The position numbers were made by a program, and so were the translations under genes. The notes beneath the pieces are model-generated. The model made no database searches. It saw only the letters and a list, made by a program, of their open reading frames with translations, and had not been told where the DNA came from. From contig NZ_JPOF01000003.1 in NCBI RefSeq assembly GCF_000733755.1, positions 1,565,001 to 1,629,000 on the forward strand: a stretch of DNA of 64,000 nt, read 5' to 3'. The stretch comes from Lachnoclostridium phytofermentans. GTDB lineage: Bacteria > Bacillota > Clostridia > Lachnospirales > Lachnospiraceae. Of this stretch, positions 36,714-44,701 are shown piece after piece. Every line of letters begins with the position of its first letter. The first letter of the stretch is position 1.

Positions 36714-37343
36714 ATGGAACCTATCAAGGTAATAATTGCGGATGACAGTGATTTTGTAAGAGAGGGTATGCGTATTATTCTAAGTGTAGATGCTGATTTT
36801 GAGGTAGTAGGATGTGCAAAGAATGGGAAGGAGGCAGTAGATTTAGCCTCCGGGGGAGCTGTGGACGTTGTGCTGATGGATATTGAGATGCCAGTAATGG
36901 ACGGTATTGAAGCAACGAAAGAAATCGTACTTCGTAATCTTGGGAAGGTACTCATACTGACTACGTTTGACGATGATGAGTTAGTAGAACAATCAATAAA
37001 AAATGGAGCAAAAGGTTACTTAATCAAGAATCACACTCCGGAAAAATTAAAACAAATGATTAAATCAATCTATAACGGAGTAAATGTACTAGATGAAAAA
37101 GTATTTGAGAAGTTTACTTCCCGTAGTCTTAATTCGAATGCTGTTTTTGATGCAAATGGGTATACCACCAGAGAGCTTGACATCATTGCTTCGGTAGCCG
37201 AAGGGTTATCCAATAAAGAAATTGCCAAAAAGTTATTCATTAGTGAGGGGACAGTAAAGAATCATATTAGTACGATCTTAGAAAAGGGAGGGTTCTCTCA
37301 TCGTACACAACTGGCAGTTTATTACCTAACTGGGAAAAAATAA
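36714..37343 (+). CDS. Response regulator, NarL/LuxR family
   Basis: 209 aa with AGAGGGGAAT upstream. The receiver domain (residues 5-120) has the acidic pair in IIADDSD, phospho-acceptor Asp in VVLMDIEMP and Lys in GYLIKNH, all intact. A C-terminal LuxR HTH (TTRELDIIASVAEGLSNKEI, GTVKNHISTIL) follows. It is the cognate partner of the histidine kinase just upstream; likely target is the ABC exporter operon. Confidence 0.93.
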   Translation: MEPIKVIIADDSDFVREGMRIILSVDADFEVVGCAKNGKEAVDLASGGAVDVVLMDIEMPVMDGIEATKEIVLRNLGKVLILTTFDDDELVEQSIKNGAKGYLIKNHTPEKLKQMIKSIYNGVNVLDEKVFEKFTSRSLNSNAVFDANGYTTRELDIIASVAEGLSNKEIAKKLFISEGTVKNHISTILEKGGFSHRTQLAVYYLTGKK

Positions 37344-37607
37344 GGATATTAAGTTCCTAGTGATATCAATAGGGATAAGTGGGTGTTACAACAGTCTACC
37401 TTCTGTAGATCATTTGTAGCACTTTATTACTGCCATTTCCCAAATCTTTCGACAATAAAAACATAGAACCAAATGCAGATGTTTCAATGTATAAATATTT
37501 TTCTATTAAAATTATCAGACCCAATGTAATTTATTAAAACATTTCCTAATAAAATCCACAACTTAAGCAAATACTACTGGAAATTATGTGAAAAGGAGAT
37601 ATGTGAA

Positions 37608-38153
37608 TTGAAAAAGTATGTATGTAGTGTTTGCGGCTATGTTCATGATGGTGATTCTGCACCAGACAAATGTCCAATTTGTAATGCGGATAGTAGTAAA
37701 TTTATTGAAAAAAGCGGAGAACTTCAATGGGCCGATGAGCATGTGATAGGGGTTTCATCAGGAGTTGAAGATGCTATCTTAGAAGATCTTAGAGCTAATT
37801 TTATGGGAGAGTGTACCGAAGTTGGTATGTACATTGCCATGAGTAGGCAGGCAGATCGCGAAGGTTATCCGGAGGTTGCAGAAGCATATAGGAGAATTGC
37901 GTATGAAGAAGCAGACCATGCATCACGTTTTGCTGAGATGTTAGGAGAGGTTGTAAAAGCAAGTACAAGAGACAATTTAGCAGCCAGAGTCGATGCGGAA
38001 TACGGAGCTTGTGAAGGAAAGAAGAAACTAGCAACACTTGCTAAGAGTAAGAATCTCGATGCGATACATGATTCTGTACATGAGATGGCAAAGGATGAGG
38101 CACGTCATGGATGTGCATTTAAAGGGTTGTTAGACCGCTATTTCAGTAAGTAA
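37608..38153 (+). CDS. Rubrerythrin, reverse (rubredoxin-first) type
   Basis: 181 aa, TTG start with AAAAGGAGA upstream. An N-terminal rubredoxin domain ([17 protein letters not shown]; four Cys) precedes a ferritin-like di-iron domain whose ligands lie in [25 protein letters not shown] and [10 protein letters not shown]. Reverse rubrerythrins reduce hydrogen peroxide with electrons from NADH via reductase proteins, in the cytoplasm of strict anaerobes. It is first in a cluster with a DUF1540 protein and a flavin reductase-rubredoxin, which could be its electron donor. Confidence 0.93.
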   Translation: MKKYVCSVCGYVHDGDSAPDKCPICNADSSKFIEKSGELQWADEHVIGVSSGVEDAILEDLRANFMGECTEVGMYIAMSRQADREGYPEVAEAYRRIAYEEADHASRFAEMLGEVVKASTRDNLAARVDAEYGACEGKKKLATLAKSKNLDAIHDSVHEMAKDEARHGCAFKGLLDRYFSK

Positions 38154-38159
38154 AAGAGA

Positions 38160-38184
38160 GTGCGAAAGAGATAAACTTTCGCAC
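38160..38184 (+). other. Hairpin between rubrerythrin and DUF1540 genes
   Basis: GTGCGAAAG pairs with CTTTCGCAC without a T-run. A second small GGCGCT/AGCGC stem follows at about 38195. Probably an mRNA processing or stability hairpin inside the operon. Confidence 0.5.
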
Positions 38185-38223
38185 ACATGGAAAAGGCGCT
38201 AAAGCGCTAGAATGGAGGAACTT

Positions 38224-38547
38224 ATGTCTAAAGTTAAGTGTGGTGCAACAAATTGTTCTTATAACCAAGAACACATTTGCTGCGCAAATACCATTAAAGT
38301 AGGTGGAAAGGCGGCAACCAGTGAGGAATCTACTTGCTGTGCAAGCTTTTTAAATAGGTCTGTTTATAGTAATTTAGCAGAGTATACATCAATGAGAGGG
38401 ACATCTAAGGAGATTCTATGTAATGTAGCAACTTGTAAATTCAATGAGGATGACCACTGTAGCCTTAATAAGATTGAGGTGGGTGGTAGCAGTGAGACGA
38501 AATTCTATACCGAAACAGATTGCTTAAGCTTTGAAAAGCTGTCCTAA
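38224..38547 (+). CDS. Tandem DUF1540 domain protein
   Basis: 107 aa from the ATG at 38224 with GGAGG 6 bp upstream. Two cysteine-rich DUF1540 repeats: VKCGATNCSYNQEHICCANT then IKVGG, and ILCNVATCKFNEDDHCSLNK then IEVGG, each with a trailing Cys (CCASF, DCLSF). The spacing suggests a metal or Fe-S site. The function is not established. Placement between two oxygen-defence genes suggests a redox role. Confidence 0.85.
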   Translation: MSKVKCGATNCSYNQEHICCANTIKVGGKAATSEESTCCASFLNRSVYSNLAEYTSMRGTSKEILCNVATCKFNEDDHCSLNKIEVGGSSETKFYTETDCLSFEKLS

Positions 38548-38558
38548 GAGGTTAAAAC

Positions 38559-39176
38559 ATGGATTCAAAGGCGTTACGTAAAATAAGTTATGGAGTTTTT
38601 ATAGTTTCAGCGGCGGCAAACGAGCATAAAGCGGGATGTGTTATTAATACTCTCGAGCAAGTTACCTCCTCTCCAATGAAACTTTCGATTGCTTTAAATA
38701 AAAACAATGATACGCTAAGGGTAATCAAAGAAGCTGGTACGTTTAGTGCAGTCGTACTCAAAGAAGAGGTAGAACTTGAGTTAATTAAACTCTTTGGTTT
38801 TTTTAGTAGTAGAGATACCAATAAGTTTGAGACGATACCTTATCAGCAAGACAAATATAATAATCCTTACCCAGTAGAAGGTATTGTAGCACAGTTTTCC
38901 TGTAAATTATGTGATACCTTAGATGTTGGAAGTCATATAATTTGTATTGGAGAGGTTACGGATGCAAACTTAATTTCTGATGACCCTCCTCTAACCTATG
39001 CTGATTATCACTTAAAAAAAGGTGGTTCTACACCGAAAAATGCGCCTTCTTATCAAGAGGCTACCATGGGATATCAATGCACAGTGTGTGGATATATCGA
39101 AGAATCAGAAAATTTACCAGATGATTTTATATGTCCAGTTTGTGGAAAGGATGCTAGCTATTTTCGTAAGCTATAA
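38559..39176 (+). CDS. Flavin reductase-rubredoxin fusion (high molecular weight rubredoxin)
   Basis: 205 aa. Residues 1-155 are an FMN-binding flavin reductase domain (ISYGVFIVSAA, HKAGCVINTLEQVTS); residues 165-205 a rubredoxin (YQCTVCGYIEE, CPVCGKDASYF). In Moorella and relatives such proteins pass NAD(P)H electrons to flavodiiron proteins or rubrerythrins. Starting 11 bp after the DUF1540 stop, in the same operon as rubrerythrin, it is the probable reductant supplier for peroxide or oxygen removal. Confidence 0.9.
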   Translation: MDSKALRKISYGVFIVSAAANEHKAGCVINTLEQVTSSPMKLSIALNKNNDTLRVIKEAGTFSAVVLKEEVELELIKLFGFFSSRDTNKFETIPYQQDKYNNPYPVEGIVAQFSCKLCDTLDVGSHIICIGEVTDANLISDDPPLTYADYHLKKGGSTPKNAPSYQEATMGYQCTVCGYIEESENLPDDFICPVCGKDASYFRKL

Positions 39177-39197
39177 AAATTAACGAAATCAAGTAGC

Positions 39198-39222
39198 AAA
39201 GCGGATTGCGAATATCCGCTTT
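39198..39222. terminator. Hairpin after the oxygen-defence operon
   Basis: AAAGCGGAT (39198-39206) pairs with ATCCGCTTT (39214-39222). The T-run is weak; possible terminator between the convergent operon and GNAT gene. Confidence 0.5.
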
Positions 39223-39290
39223 GACTGATTCTCCCATGTAACCACCATCTTTAGTTAGAAAGTCAGATACCATAATTGTAGCGCCATGTC

Positions 39291-39917
39291 CTACCACTGA
39301 TATTCATACAGGAAGAAGTTCATATCACTTCTTTGATTTTTTATAGTAAGAGAATGACTTTTTTCACATCTTCGAGTCATACCTTGATGTTCGTAAAATT
39401 GATAATTACAGGTCGTATCTGTGAATAAATAAAATTCATGGATATTTTCACGTTCCATATAAGCTAATAAAGAGTGAAACAACTTTTTTCCTAAACCCTT
39501 TCCACGACATTTTGAATTTATTGCAAAAAAAGCAACTTCACCTTGATAATTCTTTTTGCTGTCTTCCAATAACTCTTTATCTATATCATTTACATTCTGA
39601 AACATTTTGGAAACATGTCGCCCTTCTTTTGACAGATAAAGTGAGATAATAGAAAGAATTAATTTTACGCGGAATTTCAAAGGACATCGATAGGAAACTC
39701 TGTTTTTTCCCATTATGATACCAACAGGGATCTGATTCTCAACAGCCACCTGTGTAAAGGTCTGGTTTGCGAGGCAACTGTTTAGAAAAACTTTTGCAAG
39801 TTTTGCCGCAGTTTTTGGACTGCAAAATTGATCATAGTTCCACGTTTCTCTAATAATATCCTCCAGTTCTTTCGAGTCCTTATTTTGAAATTCTCTTAAC
39901 ATAATCTGCTCAGCCAT
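39291..39917 (-). CDS. GNAT family N-acetyltransferase
   Basis: 208 aa with AAAGGAGT upstream. The acetyl-CoA pyrophosphate-binding motif A is SKCRGKGLGKKLFHSLLAYM, preceded by the beta-4 strand EVAFFAINS. C-terminal YLFTDTTCNYQFYEHQGMTR is typical. The acceptor is unknown. It is divergent from a MerR regulator whose promoter lies in the shared gap, so it may belong to the same regulon. Confidence 0.88.
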   Translation of the reverse strand: MAEQIMLREFQNKDSKELEDIIRETWNYDQFCSPKTAAKLAKVFLNSCLANQTFTQVAVENQIPVGIIMGKNRVSYRCPLKFRVKLILSIISLYLSKEGRHVSKMFQNVNDIDKELLEDSKKNYQGEVAFFAINSKCRGKGLGKKLFHSLLAYMERENIHEFYLFTDTTCNYQFYEHQGMTRRCEKSHSLTIKNQRSDMNFFLYEYQW

Positions 39918-40043
39918 AAAGTCTTACTCCTTTCTTATTTTTTGTCAGAGGACGCTTCGTTCTCCTCCTAAAGAAACAATAGAAATCAATGTAGAATAGA
40001 GTCAACTTCTTGTTGTAATCTATCTTGTATGATATGATAATCC

Positions 40044-40058
40044 GTACAGTAACTGTAC
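40044..40058 (+). promoter_or_regulatory. Palindromic operator in front of the MerR gene
   Basis: GTACAGT-A-ACTGTAC is a perfect palindrome just after a TTGTTG..17 bp..TATGAT promoter and 20 bp before the ATG. Autoregulation by the MerR protein is likely. Confidence 0.7.
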
Positions 40059-40077
40059 AGTCAAGGAGAATTTGAAA

Positions 40078-40923
40078 ATGTCAAATAACAAAGATACGTT
40101 GTTTACAATCGGTCAATTTGCAGCTTTACATGAAATCAATAAAAAGACTTTGATGTGGTATGATGAGGTTGGGTTGTTTAAGCCAGCGGTCATTAAAGAT
40201 AACGGGTACAGATATTATACTTATCACCAGAGTTCCACATTGGAAACCATCTTAATGTTGCGAGAATTGAATGTTTCCATCAGTGAAATACAAGTATTTA
40301 TGGAAAATCGTTCTGCAAAGAGTTTGGAAATTCTCTTAACAGAAAAGATGGAAGAACTGGATAGGACTATTTCTCGCCTGAAAGCAATCAGGAAAACTTT
40401 GATCAATCAAAAGAAAGGCATATCTACATTACTTAAGATAGATCTATCTAAAATCAGTATCATAGAAAAAGAACAGCAAAGTTTAATCGTGATGAATACG
40501 ACAAAAGATATGTCCTTGGAAAAAGAAATTGAGATGGTGATTGCAGAATCAAAAAAACGACAATTACACCGGCTGCGTGATGCGACTTATGGATCCATGA
40601 TATCTGTTGACAGTCTATATCAAGGAAAATTTGATGATTATTCCAATCTATTTATAAAAATTTCAAATCAGACTTCCAGGGAAGGTCTTCATCTGCAACC
40701 AAAGGGAAACTATTTGAGGGCCTTTTGTCAAGGTAGTTGGGACAAACTTCCTCAAAAATACAATGAAATATTGGCTTATGCAAACGAACACCATTTAATA
40801 CTGTGCGGTTATGCTTATGAAATGGGGATAAACGAACTTACCATTGATTCAATGGATCAGTATATTACGCAGATAGAAATTCCTATTAAGAATGAAGAAA
40901 ATGACGGAATATTTTTGCTATGA
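40078..40923 (+). CDS. MerR family regulator (BmrR-like)
   Basis: 281 aa from the ATG at 40078 with AAGGAGAA upstream. An N-terminal MerR winged HTH (FTIGQFAALHEINKKTLMWY, GLFKPAVIKDNGYRYYTYHQ) is followed by a coiled-coil dimerisation helix (about 75-120) and a C-terminal GyrI-like effector-binding domain (about 130-280). BmrR relatives bind lipophilic compounds and activate efflux genes. No transporter is adjacent, so the target is probably its own promoter and possibly the divergent GNAT gene. Confidence 0.9.
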   Translation: MSNNKDTLFTIGQFAALHEINKKTLMWYDEVGLFKPAVIKDNGYRYYTYHQSSTLETILMLRELNVSISEIQVFMENRSAKSLEILLTEKMEELDRTISRLKAIRKTLINQKKGISTLLKIDLSKISIIEKEQQSLIVMNTTKDMSLEKEIEMVIAESKKRQLHRLRDATYGSMISVDSLYQGKFDDYSNLFIKISNQTSREGLHLQPKGNYLRAFCQGSWDKLPQKYNEILAYANEHHLILCGYAYEMGINELTIDSMDQYITQIEIPIKNEENDGIFLL

Positions 40924-41100
40924 AATACTTTATGATACAGGAGTATTCTCTTTTGATTTTAAGCATAGTATGTTCAGAGCACAGAGATAAAGAAAATAGT
41001 ATAGTTTTAATAACTAAGACGCCAAGAAAATAAATTTATCTATTTCCAGCTATGTGGTATAATCTGATTTAATAATAATATTTCATAGGAAGGGTATGGG

Positions 41101-42123
41101 ATGAAAGTAATCGTATTGGCCGGAGGATTAAGTCCGGAAAGAGAGGTATCATTAAGTTCTGGAAGTAAAATAGCAAATGCGCTGATGGAGAAGGGGCACG
41201 AGGTATTATTACTCGATTTATACTTAGGAATAAAGGAGGTAACTGATTTTGATTCCCTATTCCGTAAAGTAGAGGATCAAAACCCATATCAGTATCAAGT
41301 ACCAAAAGAAGAGCCTAACCTTGCCGAACTGAAAGAGGCTTCTGGCAATGGTGCTTGCCTAATTGGCGAAAATGTGGTGTCATTATGCAAATATGCAGAT
41401 AAAGTATTTTTAGCATTGCATGGTTCGATTGGTGAAAATGGTCAGTTACAGGCAATGTTTGATAACTATGGCATTTCCTATACAGGAAGTGGATACATCG
41501 GAAGCCTACTTGCTATGGATAAAGGCTTATCTAAAATTATAATGAAAGAGCATGAAATAAAAACTCCAGCTTATATCGTAGCAGACCTAACGAAGGAACA
41601 TCAATTAGAAAAAACGTTAATGGTACCGTGTGTAATTAAACCGTTAAGCTGTGGCTCCAGTGTTGGTGTATCGATAGTAAGAAGTCAGGAGGAATTAGGG
41701 AAGGCACTTGAATATGCGAAAAGATACGAGAATAAGGTGCTAATCGAGGAACTCATCGTCGGAAGGGAATTCTCTGTAGGTATATTAAATCATCAAGCGT
41801 TACCTTTAATAGAGATTATACCGAAGATGGGATTTTACGATTATACGAATAAATATCAATCAGGAATGACGGTTGAAGTATGTCCAGCACAATTAGAGGA
41901 AGAAATAAGTGTAAAGATTCAAGAAGCAGCATTAAAAGTCCATGAGGTGTTACAAGTCGGATTTTATTCCAGAGTAGATTTTTTATTAAAAGACGATGGT
42001 AGCTTTTATTGTCTGGAGGCGAACACTTTGCCAGGTATGACTCCGACCAGTTTACTCCCGCAAGAGGCGGAAGCTATTGGAATCTCATATTCTGAGTTAT
42101 GTGAATTAATTTTATTTGGATAA
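41101..42123 (+). CDS. ddl: D-alanine--D-alanine ligase
   Basis: 340 aa with AGGAAGGG upstream. ATP-grasp ligase that makes D-Ala-D-Ala for peptidoglycan. N-terminal LAGGLSPEREVSLSSG, the nucleotide loop KPLSCGSSVGVS and the metal-binding C-terminus FYCLEANTLPGMTPTSLLPQ are intact. The omega-loop region reads YDYTNKYQSGM, with the Tyr/Lys-Tyr typical of D-Ala-D-Ala ligases rather than the VanA D-lactate type. D-Ala-D-Ser specificity cannot be excluded from sequence alone. No vancomycin resistance genes are adjacent. Confidence 0.93.
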   Translation: MKVIVLAGGLSPEREVSLSSGSKIANALMEKGHEVLLLDLYLGIKEVTDFDSLFRKVEDQNPYQYQVPKEEPNLAELKEASGNGACLIGENVVSLCKYADKVFLALHGSIGENGQLQAMFDNYGISYTGSGYIGSLLAMDKGLSKIIMKEHEIKTPAYIVADLTKEHQLEKTLMVPCVIKPLSCGSSVGVSIVRSQEELGKALEYAKRYENKVLIEELIVGREFSVGILNHQALPLIEIIPKMGFYDYTNKYQSGMTVEVCPAQLEEEISVKIQEAALKVHEVLQVGFYSRVDFLLKDDGSFYCLEANTLPGMTPTSLLPQEAEAIGISYSELCELILFG

Positions 42124-42169
42124 AAGTATATTTATTACATAAAGCATTTTCTTTCGATAATATAAGTCA

Positions 42170-42198
42170 TTGCGTTTCATGTAGTAATCTCGTACAAT
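42170..42198 (+). promoter_or_regulatory. Promoter of the GH26 gene
   Basis: TTGCGT (42170-42175), 17-bp spacer, TACAAT (42193-42198); the ribosome binding site GGAAGG and ATG follow within 22 bp. Confidence 0.6.
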
Positions 42199-42219
42199 AA
42201 AAGATAGGAAGGAAATCAC

Positions 42220-43212
42220 ATGGAGAGAAAGAATAGTCTTCTACCTTGTAATCCAAATGCATCCAAGGAAGTTATTGCAGTACTGAATTACCTAAATGAT
42301 ATGGCAGGAAGAGGAGTAATAACAGGCCAGCATACACAGACAAGAGAGCAAAAGGAACTTTACTATATAGAACAGATAACAGGAAAACTCCCGGCATTAT
42401 GCGGATTTGAATTGCTCAGTTATTCTCCAAATATTTCGTATGACTCCTGTGATGAAGAATGTAAAAAAGAAATCCGTGAGAATGAAGGAACATTAGAGAC
42501 AGCAATGACTTTTGCTAAAAAATACGGAGGGTTAATCACATTTACTTGGCATTGGTTTTCCCCACTTTATAACAAAAACAAGGGTTTTTATACAGTTAAC
42601 TCAGATTTCGATGCGAGTAAAGTATTAGTGGAAGGTTCCAAAGAGCGTATTGCATTTTATTCCGATATGGACGTTATCGCAAGTTACTTAAAGCCTTTCC
42701 GTGATGCTAAGATACCAATATTGTGGCGTCCTTTCCATGAATCAGAAGGAAACTGGTTTTGGTGGAGTGCAAAAGGAATGAAGGTAGCAAGTAAATTATA
42801 TCAGCTCATGTATGAGCATTATGTTACCGTACATAAATTAGATAATTTAATATGGGTTTGGAACTGCCCTAAAATAGAGGGGTATGTGGGGGATGCGTAC
42901 GTTGATATTATTTCACGGGACTTATATCCACCAGCTCACGAGCATACGGACCGGGCAAGGGAATATAGGGAACTGATTCAGATTACACCAACAAAGAAGC
43001 TTTGTGCCCTTGCAGAAATCGGAACAATACCAAGCGTTAAGGAGCTATCAAGTAGTAGGATTCCATGGTCTTACTATATGACTTGGTCCAACGAATTCGG
43101 TGGTAGTGATCAGTTCACCTCAAAAGAAGAACTCTGCTTAGCATATCATGATTCCTATGCGATAACACTTGATAAATTGCCAAAGCTATACGAATGCCAA
43201 ACAATTATCTAG
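42220..43212 (+). CDS. GH26 family glycoside hydrolase (beta-mannanase type), cytoplasmic
   Basis: 330 aa with GATAGGAAGG upstream. GH26 signatures are GVITGQHTQ, ITFTWHWFSPL, the acid/base Glu in LWRPFHESEGNWFWW and the nucleophile Glu in CALAEIGTIP. The family cleaves beta-1,4-mannan and mixed-linkage glucan. There is no signal peptide and no carbohydrate-binding module, so it probably degrades imported manno-oligosaccharides in the cytoplasm. It has its own promoter and overlaps no neighbour. Confidence 0.9.
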   Translation: MERKNSLLPCNPNASKEVIAVLNYLNDMAGRGVITGQHTQTREQKELYYIEQITGKLPALCGFELLSYSPNISYDSCDEECKKEIRENEGTLETAMTFAKKYGGLITFTWHWFSPLYNKNKGFYTVNSDFDASKVLVEGSKERIAFYSDMDVIASYLKPFRDAKIPILWRPFHESEGNWFWWSAKGMKVASKLYQLMYEHYVTVHKLDNLIWVWNCPKIEGYVGDAYVDIISRDLYPPAHEHTDRAREYRELIQITPTKKLCALAEIGTIPSVKELSSSRIPWSYYMTWSNEFGGSDQFTSKEELCLAYHDSYAITLDKLPKLYECQTII

Positions 43213-43222
43213 GGGGCTTGTT

Positions 43223-44203
43223 ATGAGAAAAAATAAGATTCTGATATTATTTCTTGTAGTTTTTATACTAGCAACAACCAATATTGCCACGTTATTATAC
43301 TTAAATCACACTATTCATAATAATAGTGAACAATTAGTATTTGCTTATGATGCGATTATGGTACGTGACAATGAGATTAGCAGGTTAGAAGGGCTAGAGG
43401 AAGAAAATAATCGATTAACCTTAGAAAATGAGACGCTGAAGACGACAAACGAGAATCTAATCAGTAAAATGGATCAATTAGCTCGTGAGCAGTCATCCTT
43501 AAAAAAACAGGTCTTAGAACAATCAGAGGAAATCCTCGAAATAACAAATCAGAATCTCAATATGAACAGAACGCTGGAAAGCTATAATTACTTTCTAGGG
43601 TATAACCCTGAAACATTATATGAATATCAAACCTATATCAAAGAATTAGAACAAAAAGTAGAAAAATCAGGTAGTTATGATATCTATGAACTTCCAAAGA
43701 GAAAAAAGGTATATGAGGGTTATACCGTTTGGTTAGAAGATGGTGCTAGTGAAACATGGGCAGATCAAGCCATGGAGTATTTACGGCTGTTACCAGAGAA
43801 GGCTTTGGAAGCACTAAATAAAGATAAGTGGTACTTTATTATTACTCCGAGAAGTTTAGAAGAAGTATATCATAGCGGAGTTGAGAACACGATAGGGCTT
43901 ACGATTTATTATAAGAAGCGGATATATATTAAAAATGACGAATTCTCAATAGATTCCTGTACCTTGCATGAGATAGGTCATGCACTCGATGCCTTAAACA
44001 GCTATCAATCATTTTCGGAAGGTTTTAATGATATTTATAATGAGGAGAGCCAAACATCTGGTTTATCTAAGTACTTTACAAGCTCTCCAACGGAGTATTT
44101 TGCTGAGACTTTTCAGAGTTATTTTATCAATCCAGAATTAACAAAAGCAAATGCACCAAAATCCTATGCGTTTATAGAAAAATTTCTAGAGAAGTATGAA
44201 TAG
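43223..44203 (+). CDS. Membrane-anchored metallopeptidase, anthrax lethal-factor-like (ATLF) fold
   Basis: 326 aa from the ATG at 43223 with AGGGGG upstream. An N-terminal signal-anchor (residues 5-28) is followed by a long coiled coil (about residues 45-145, Glu/Leu/Asn/Lys-rich) and a C-terminal peptidase with zinc motif TLHEIGHALDAL and downstream Glu ligand in SPTEYFAETFQSYF. That HExxH plus later TEYFAEtF pattern matches the ATLF/M34 family. The catalytic domain is predicted outside the cell, raised on the coiled coil. Target is unknown; a housekeeping wall or surface protease is likelier than a toxin. Confidence 0.8.
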   Translation: MRKNKILILFLVVFILATTNIATLLYLNHTIHNNSEQLVFAYDAIMVRDNEISRLEGLEEENNRLTLENETLKTTNENLISKMDQLAREQSSLKKQVLEQSEEILEITNQNLNMNRTLESYNYFLGYNPETLYEYQTYIKELEQKVEKSGSYDIYELPKRKKVYEGYTVWLEDGASETWADQAMEYLRLLPEKALEALNKDKWYFIITPRSLEEVYHSGVENTIGLTIYYKKRIYIKNDEFSIDSCTLHEIGHALDALNSYQSFSEGFNDIYNEESQTSGLSKYFTSSPTEYFAETFQSYFINPELTKANAPKSYAFIEKFLEKYE

Positions 44204-44218
44204 ACGTGCTACAAAAAG

Positions 44219-44258
44219 AATTGACCAGGATGTTGTAAATCTGGCCAATTTTTTTTTC
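44219..44258 (+). terminator. Terminator after the metallopeptidase gene
   Basis: AATTGACCAGGAT pairs with ATCTGGCCAATT, followed by a run of nine T. Confidence 0.85.
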
Positions 44259-44292
44259 ATGGCTAGAAAAAGTACTCGTAAAAAATAGATAC

Positions 44293-44337
44293 ATAAAACC
44301 CTCCAGATATTCTATTATTACTAAATATTCTGGAGGG
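44293..44337 (-). terminator. Terminator of the HydABC operon
   Basis: CCCTCCAGA (44299-44307) pairs with TCTGGAGGG (44329-44337). On the minus strand it is followed by TTTTATG, about 80 bp after the last gene of the operon. Confidence 0.65.
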
Positions 44338-44417
44338 GAATCTTGATTATACATTAGTAGTTTGCTGCTTGGTTATATCATAAGCGATATAGGTGAGAAA
44401 CTTTATTTTGCTTCCTA

Positions 44418-44678
44418 TTATAATTCTTTTTCCTTTAACTTAGGTATAACAGTATTATAGTAGAAATCCTTTACAGAATCTTTGGAAACGCTGTAAATGG
44501 TAGGTTCATCGTCAATCTGAACAGAAACGCCCGACTGACAATGGCCGAGACAAAACACGGACTTTAATTCAATCTGTGAGCCATAGCTGTCTTCTTCCAT
44601 GAGTTGCTGCATTGCGGTTATCACGTTGTAGGAACCTTTTAAATGGCAAGCACTGCCAATACAAATATTAATCAGCAT
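44418..44678 (-). CDS. Small [2Fe-2S] thioredoxin-like ferredoxin of the HydABC operon
   Basis: 86 aa. CIGSACHLKGS and FCLGHCQSGVSVQID give the four-Cys pattern of the thioredoxin-like [2Fe-2S] domain seen in NuoE/HydC. It lacks any other domain. It follows hydA by 23 bp at the end of the operon and is a paralogue of the 80-aa protein at 53897-54139 that opens the second hydrogenase operon. Likely an electron carrier or assembly partner for the hydrogenase; the exact role is not known to me. Confidence 0.85.
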   Translation of the reverse strand: MLINICIGSACHLKGSYNVITAMQQLMEEDSYGSQIELKSVFCLGHCQSGVSVQIDDEPTIYSVSKDSVKDFYYNTVIPKLKEKEL

Positions 44679-44701
44679 AAGGATACCTCATTTCTGGAAG
44701 A

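Noticed and set aside
41101-42123. Vancomycin-resistance type ligase
   Set aside because: The omega-loop has the Lys-Tyr pattern of D-Ala-D-Ala ligases and no van genes are nearby.
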